This document shows positions 59,821 through 64,000 of a stretch of 64,000 nt of DNA, piece after piece. The notes beneath the pieces were generated by a model. The model saw only the letters and a list, made by a program, of their open reading frames with translations, ran no database searches and was not told the DNA's origin. Positions within the stretch are counted from its first letter, which is position 1, and each line of letters starts with the position of its first letter. The stretch is from Hymenochaete sp. R1 (taxonomy: Eukaryota > Basidiomycota > Agaricomycetes > Hymenochaetales > Hymenochaetaceae), in the NCBI GenBank assembly GCA_019400425.1, contig JAFREE010000018.1:186001-250000 (forward strand), read 5' to 3'. The translations under genes and the position numbers were made by a program.

Positions 59821-62164
59821 GCTCTAAGCTAAGCACTGGGTAGGTGCAGTGCGAACTGTAGGCGTAGAACGAATAACATACAATGGGTCAGTAGGCAGTA
59901 ACACAGCCTTACTTGTTTAGCCTCCACCCTGCCCCGCCTTACGCGCCCTTTTCTCTTTGTCAACATTAACGACTGTGCATTCTCTCTCAATTAAATTGCG
60001 CTGTGCATGTTATGTTTTTTTCTCGGGTCGACCGCCTGTCTGGCCTGTGGAAATGTTAATGCTGTACATGTGTGATGCGCCTGATAAACTGAGGCGCCGT
60101 CTCGGATATACGCGTGTGAGCGTCCCAGTGTCAATGTCTCACTGTTCTATGACTGTTCTATGAGTACTAGTGAGTGTGTGGATGCGAAGAAAAAGAAGCG
60201 CACGTTGGCGGCTAATTTCGTATACCTCGACTCCGTCATCATTGCTATCGATGTTCTCTTCTTCTTTTTCTTTTTCCGCGAATGAACCCACATTACCCAC
60301 ATGGTGTTTTAATTTTTTTTTTTTTTTTGAGAGTACAGGTTCCTTTGCGGACCTGTGGCTTCTGTCGCCGGAGGCGACAGGCGACTGCTTTCAAAAACTG
60401 TGTGGTGGGTTTATTGTATGTTCCGAATTCAGGAGGAGGGAATCATTGATCATTCAAGTTGAAGACCACCCCCCACCTCTCCTCCGACTGCCAGCCAGTG
60501 TAGCCCAGCATCTTTACATCTCAGTAGTATTTGTAAGCCGACCGTCATCCTGATAGTCTAGCCTAGACCCAACGAGCAAAAATAAACATATACGTGTGAT
60601 AGCGCGCTAATGTATTCATTTCGAAGGAATGAAATGAGCATTTATATTCATGGCTACAGATTGAGGTTCAATATTAATCAGAGATGAAGAGGAAGGTTTG
60701 AGCCGAGTTTCTGGGTGGTTCTTCTTCTCGGTCGGTCGGCTTGTGTGTCACACTTGACGAAAATGGAAGTAGTGACGGTATGTGACAAATGTGACTAACT
60801 GTGACTGAGTGCCTGTCCGCGCAAGACCCCCTGGCCCCGAGGATGATTCTTTTTTTCAACCCTTTCCTTCCTTTTTACCAATAAACCCTTCATCATCACC
60901 GTTCCTCGTTTTACGGCGACGAAAATACACGTCTCTCGTCCGCTCGTTTATCTATTGCTGTGTCTTTTTGGGAGTCTTTATTGTCCGAAGCAGCCGAGTG
61001 CCAAAGAGGCACTGTGCTTACTCGTTTATCAGCGTGGATTGAAAAAAGGGGAAGCGGGAAAGGTTGGGTGGTCTCGGGTTTGGCGGAGGCGGGGAGTTGG
61101 TCTGCTTTTTTGTTTGTGTGAGTCCCCAGGGAAACATCCTGATTCCGTGTTGATTCCGGTGCTGATTCTAATTTGTATGGGCTGTGATGCCCTGATTGTG
61201 ATTTTGATTGTGTCATTATCTTTTACGGTGTTGTGTGTGACCTTTTGTGAGTCAAAATAGAGTTGCGGGGGAAGATTGGCTGGGCCCCCTCATGCTGCGC
61301 TCGACGACGAAGCACGCGTTACATCCTCGGCGACCGAGAGTGGGAACGGCTGATAGTAGGGGAGGAGTGCCGGTATGGGAGGGGAGGCGCTCAATCGGCG
61401 AGACAGTGCGAAGAAATGCGGACATGGAGCTGCTGGACGTACGGACAGCGTCGTCGTCGCTGTTGTCGTCGACACCGACAAGGACACGGAGTCGGACAAT
61501 AACTTCATGGCCTCTTTCGGCAACTTCGTCTTTTGCAGGAGTCACGTCTGTCCGACGGCATTCATGCAGCGCCTCTAGACGTGTCCGTCCGACCCATGAG
61601 GAGGAGAATACCCATGCATATTACTATGCCGGCAGATCCCATGCAGGTGCCGTCGACGTGACTGGCGATGCTTGTGTTAGCTCGAACGCCATACGATGTG
61701 GATCTGGACACGAGATCCGGAGTCGATTGTTCTTGCGATTGCTTACTTCCGACAGACGCCCCCATCATCACCAAATCCTGCATCAGCAGCAACATCACCG
61801 GGTCTATTCAGTCGGTGCAGACTCCCTCGATTCGGGGCCATCATCATCACCACCACCTTCTTACATATGGACGCGGACGAGACCTGGTGGTCGGAGTGGC
61901 TTCGGAGAAGGGGATGGACGTGTGATAAGATTGGGAATATCAATGGGATTGGGTGAGTGGACGGAGACGAGTCAGAGAGTGGAAATAAAAAATAAATTAA
62001 AATATTATTTGGTTATAGACTATGCGGGTGGTATAAATACAGACCCTACCTCAGCTGCCCGTACCTCTCTCTCTGCCCCCTCTCCTCGTCGTTCCTCGTG
62101 CAACGGCCCTCCCCTCCCTTTCTTTCCTACCCCCATCTCGCTCCGTCGTCTTCGTCTTTGTCGC
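59821..62164. promoter_or_regulatory. Intergenic region upstream of the right-end gene
   Basis: 2.3 kb without a supported gene. Includes a T15-16 run (about 60313-60328), a perfect 8-bp-stem hairpin (60362-60380) and GTC/GAC-rich sequence (61440-61500). An A/T-rich tract (61985-62025) is followed by TATAAATA (62032-62039), about 125 nt before the chosen ATG, and a C/T-rich initiator-like run (62040-62100). Confidence 0.5.
60362..60380. repeat. Perfect inverted repeat (hairpin)
   Basis: CTGTCGCC and GGCGACAG, separated by GGA, form an 8-bp GC-rich stem with a 3-nt loop, about 35 nt after a T-run. Confidence 0.8.
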
Positions 62165-64000
62165 ATGCTTCCAACTCCCTCGACGTCGACAACAGCATAC
62201 TATCACTCCTCGTCACACGCATACAACCACCCTCGTCCACCCCAAACGCAGTCACATCCACATCCTCATCGCTCGAGTACTCAGGAAACGATAAAGCCTT
62301 ACTCCCCGACGCGGGTATCCTCATTTGCTGCTCGACCCAATTTCTCCTCCGCTAGTGCCACCCGAATTGCTTCCGGATCGGAAATGGACCCCGGCCACGT
62401 TCCACGTTCCATGGCTTCTGCCCCATTTGCATCCGCCCCGTCCGTGCCCCCGTCCACCTCTGGCAGTCACGAGGACGCGCTTCACCATCACTCTTATCTT
62501 CATCATCCTCCACCGCCGTCCTCTGCTTACTCCGACTTTTCGAATGTAAACACCAACTTGAACGGCAAGGATGACGACTTCAACCGATTGTTTGCTTTCG
62601 ACCTCCTGGGGACTTCCTCTCCAACGGTCCCAGTGCTGCATACACCTTCTTTGGGGCAACAGCATACGCTTAGCCTTCCGAGCCCTCCACCAGCAAGCGA
62701 CGTTGACGGGGATGGCATGAGTCCCGCCCTCTCATTCGCAGGATCGCCTTCGCCGACGTGGTCTCCTGCCGGACCGGGTTCCGCTTCGCTCATCACTCAT
62801 CCTCAGGCGGCGCAGATGCACGCACAGACACACTCGCCTACGTTCGACTCGCCCACGGGGAACTCGCCCGCTTTGTCAGTGTACGACGGAGGAGGAGCAT
62901 ATGGATTGGGACTGTTCGGGTCTAACGCCGCTGAAGACGGTATATTCTTCGGTGAGTGGACATCTTCCTCGGTCCCCTGCCCCTCCTACTGCGGAATGGG
63001 CTACGGTTTTGGTTTTGACTTGCCTGAAGAGGCGGATGACTCATTTCGTGTTTGTGCTTCTCTAGGTCAGTGCGCGTCGGCACCGATGGATGTTGGGGAG
63101 CTCGACTTCGATGGGGCTTTCTCCCTTCCCTGGGACTCGTTTCCCTCGGGGTCTCCAGAGCCTCACCTTGGCTCTCCGAGGAATCAGCAGCAACAGCCAC
63201 AGCAGCCACATCAGCAATTGTTCGCGTCACCTCAGACTCCCCAGTACGGTGGTCCCTACGTTGGCCCGGGACCATTGTCCGCTCCTAACCCCGCTGCGCC
63301 GCGTCTGTCTCCGTACACTCCTCCGGCCGTCGCACCTCGGGACCTTGAGTTGTCACCGGGCTTCGCCCATCCGACTTCTAGCTTATCTTCATCTACCCCG
63401 CTCTGGGCTGCGCAGTTGTACGAGACCCCTTCGTCGGCCACGGGTACAGGCTTCGAAAGCCGCAACTCGTCATTTTTAGCTTCTCACGGACGCAGTGCAA
63501 GTGACGCCAGTGTTTTCACCTCATTTCAACAGCAGCAGGGCATAAATAGCAACCCATCGTTCGTGCCTCCCCCCTCAGCCCCGGCCGCGATACCTATTCC
63601 ATCTTCAGGCGGAAGTGGGCTCAATGCGGGTGACACAAGCTTCGGAGGTAGTGCTGCGCTTGCACAGCTCTTCCAACCAGCCAGTGCTCCCGTGTCTATC
63701 CCTGGAAACTCCAATTCCTCGTCTTTCATGTCAATGACGACGACTGGTGCCTCAGGGTTGCCTTCTCAATCACCCTACCACGGTTCAATTGACATCAATG
63801 CCAGGGGTAATGTCCAACGTAGCCAGGACCTGAAGGGTCCGGGCTCAGGGCTTCGGAGCCGCATTAGGAGCGCGAGTCAGCGCGTCGGAAGTGGGCTGCG
63901 GGATGCGCAGCGTGCAGTTTTCCACACGCGGACAGCTCCATACGCTCGAGGAGGATCTCCTTCGGACAATGTCAATGCAAAGCTGGAGCAAGACGCAATA
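62165..64000 (+). CDS. Ser/Pro/Gln-rich putative transcriptional regulator, 3' end outside window
   Basis: Not identified. Exons 62165-62951 and 63066 to beyond 64000 stay open in one frame for about 570 codons, with the intron at 62952-63065 (GTGAGT...CTCTAG, phase 1). The protein is low complexity: His/Pro-rich start (NHPRPPQTQSHPHPHRS), acidic-hydrophobic patches resembling activation domains (DDDFNRLFAFDLLG, MDVGELDFDGAFSLPWDSF), a Gln/Pro run (RNQQQQPQQPHQQL), many Ser-Pro pairs, and a basic stretch near the window edge (GSGLRSRIRSASQRVGSG). This pattern fits fungal zinc-finger or other transcription factors whose DNA-binding domain lies further on, but none is visible here. The start was picked as the first ATG in frame after the TATA box; ATG 62384 is an alternative. 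Confidence 0.65.
   Translation, partial: MLPTPSTSTTAYYHSSSHAYNHPRPPQTQSHPHPHRSSTQETIKPYSPTRVSSFAARPNFSSASATRIASGSEMDPGHVPRSMASAPFASAPSVPPSTSGSHEDALHHHSYLHHPPPPSSAYSDFSNVNTNLNGKDDDFNRLFAFDLLGTSSPTVPVLHTPSLGQQHTLSLPSPPPASDVDGDGMSPALSFAGSPSPTWSPAGPGSASLITHPQAAQMHAQTHSPTFDSPTGNSPALSVYDGGGAYGLGLFGSNAAEDGIFFGEWTSSSVPCPSYCGMGYGFGFDLPEEADDSFRVCASLGQCASAPMDVGELDFDGAFSLPWDSFPSGSPEPHLGSPRNQQQQPQQPHQQLFASPQTPQYGGPYVGPGPLSAPNPAAPRLSPYTPPAVAPRDLELSPGFAHPTSSLSSSTPLWAAQLYETPSSATGTGFESRNSSFLASHGRSASDASVFTSFQQQQGINSNPSFVPPPSAPAAIPIPSSGGSGLNAGDTSFGGSAALAQLFQPASAPVSIPGNSNSSSFMSMTTTGASGLPSQSPYHGSIDINARGNVQRSQDLKGPGSGLRSRIRSASQRVGSGLRDAQRAVFHTRTAPYARGGSPSDNVNAKLEQDAI

Noticed and set aside
61252..61956. Several overlapping frames of 65-97 codons at 61.3-62.0 kb
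   Set aside because: Both strands and several frames are equally open in this GC-rich, repeat-like stretch; none shows known protein features.

Overview
The window is nuclear DNA from a filamentous basidiomycete, most likely an Agaricomycete (mushroom-forming fungus). Genes are dense, on both strands, and split by many introns of about 47-65 nt with GT-AG ends and CTNAC-like branch points. The gene set also fits: a velvet regulator, fungal-type formin, fungal RTC3, a MLH3 meiotic repair gene and a local array of DUF6533 membrane proteins, a family very common in mushrooms. Exon models were built by hand from splice sites plus reading frame. For every complete gene the summed exon lengths are a multiple of three, except one DUF6533 copy with a real frameshift.

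Left part (1-17.2 kb): 3' part of velB (+), a pentatricopeptide-repeat protein (-), mlh3 (+), a secreted pepsin-like aspartic protease (-), and the TORC1-pathway SEA/GATOR2 subunit WDR24/Rtc1 (+).

Middle (17.2-47 kb): a DUF6533 array in two arms. Copies P1, P2 and P3 are on + (18.0-27.2 kb, with a GNAT acetyltransferase gene between P2 and P3). Copies P4 and P5 plus a relic P6 are on - (41.9-46.9 kb). Between the arms lies a block of ordinary genes: Gemin2-like (-), DUF3245 protein (+), Arg/Ser/His-rich protein (-), nucleoside hydrolase (+), an 18-exon formin (-) and RTC3-like SBDS-domain protein (-). All five DUF6533 copies require a two-nucleotide micro-exon at the same place, splitting the codon before a conserved Cys and the Cys codon itself. 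This is the most unusual signal in the window. P3 carries a 2-nt deletion and is probably a pseudogene.

Right part (47-64 kb): complex I subunit NDUFS8 (-), prefoldin subunit 2 (+), a 4.5-kb gene-poor, microsatellite-rich stretch, an INO80 subunit F-domain protein with a His-rich tail (-), complex I subunit NDUFA13/GRIM-19 (+) with two introns of 1952 and 1429 nt (25-35 times the local norm), and the 5' part of a Ser/Pro/Gln-rich putative regulator (+) running off the window.

No operons, CRISPR, tRNA, rRNA or intact transposon were seen. Neighbouring genes are mostly housekeeping and not an obvious pathway; the only local family is the DUF6533 array.
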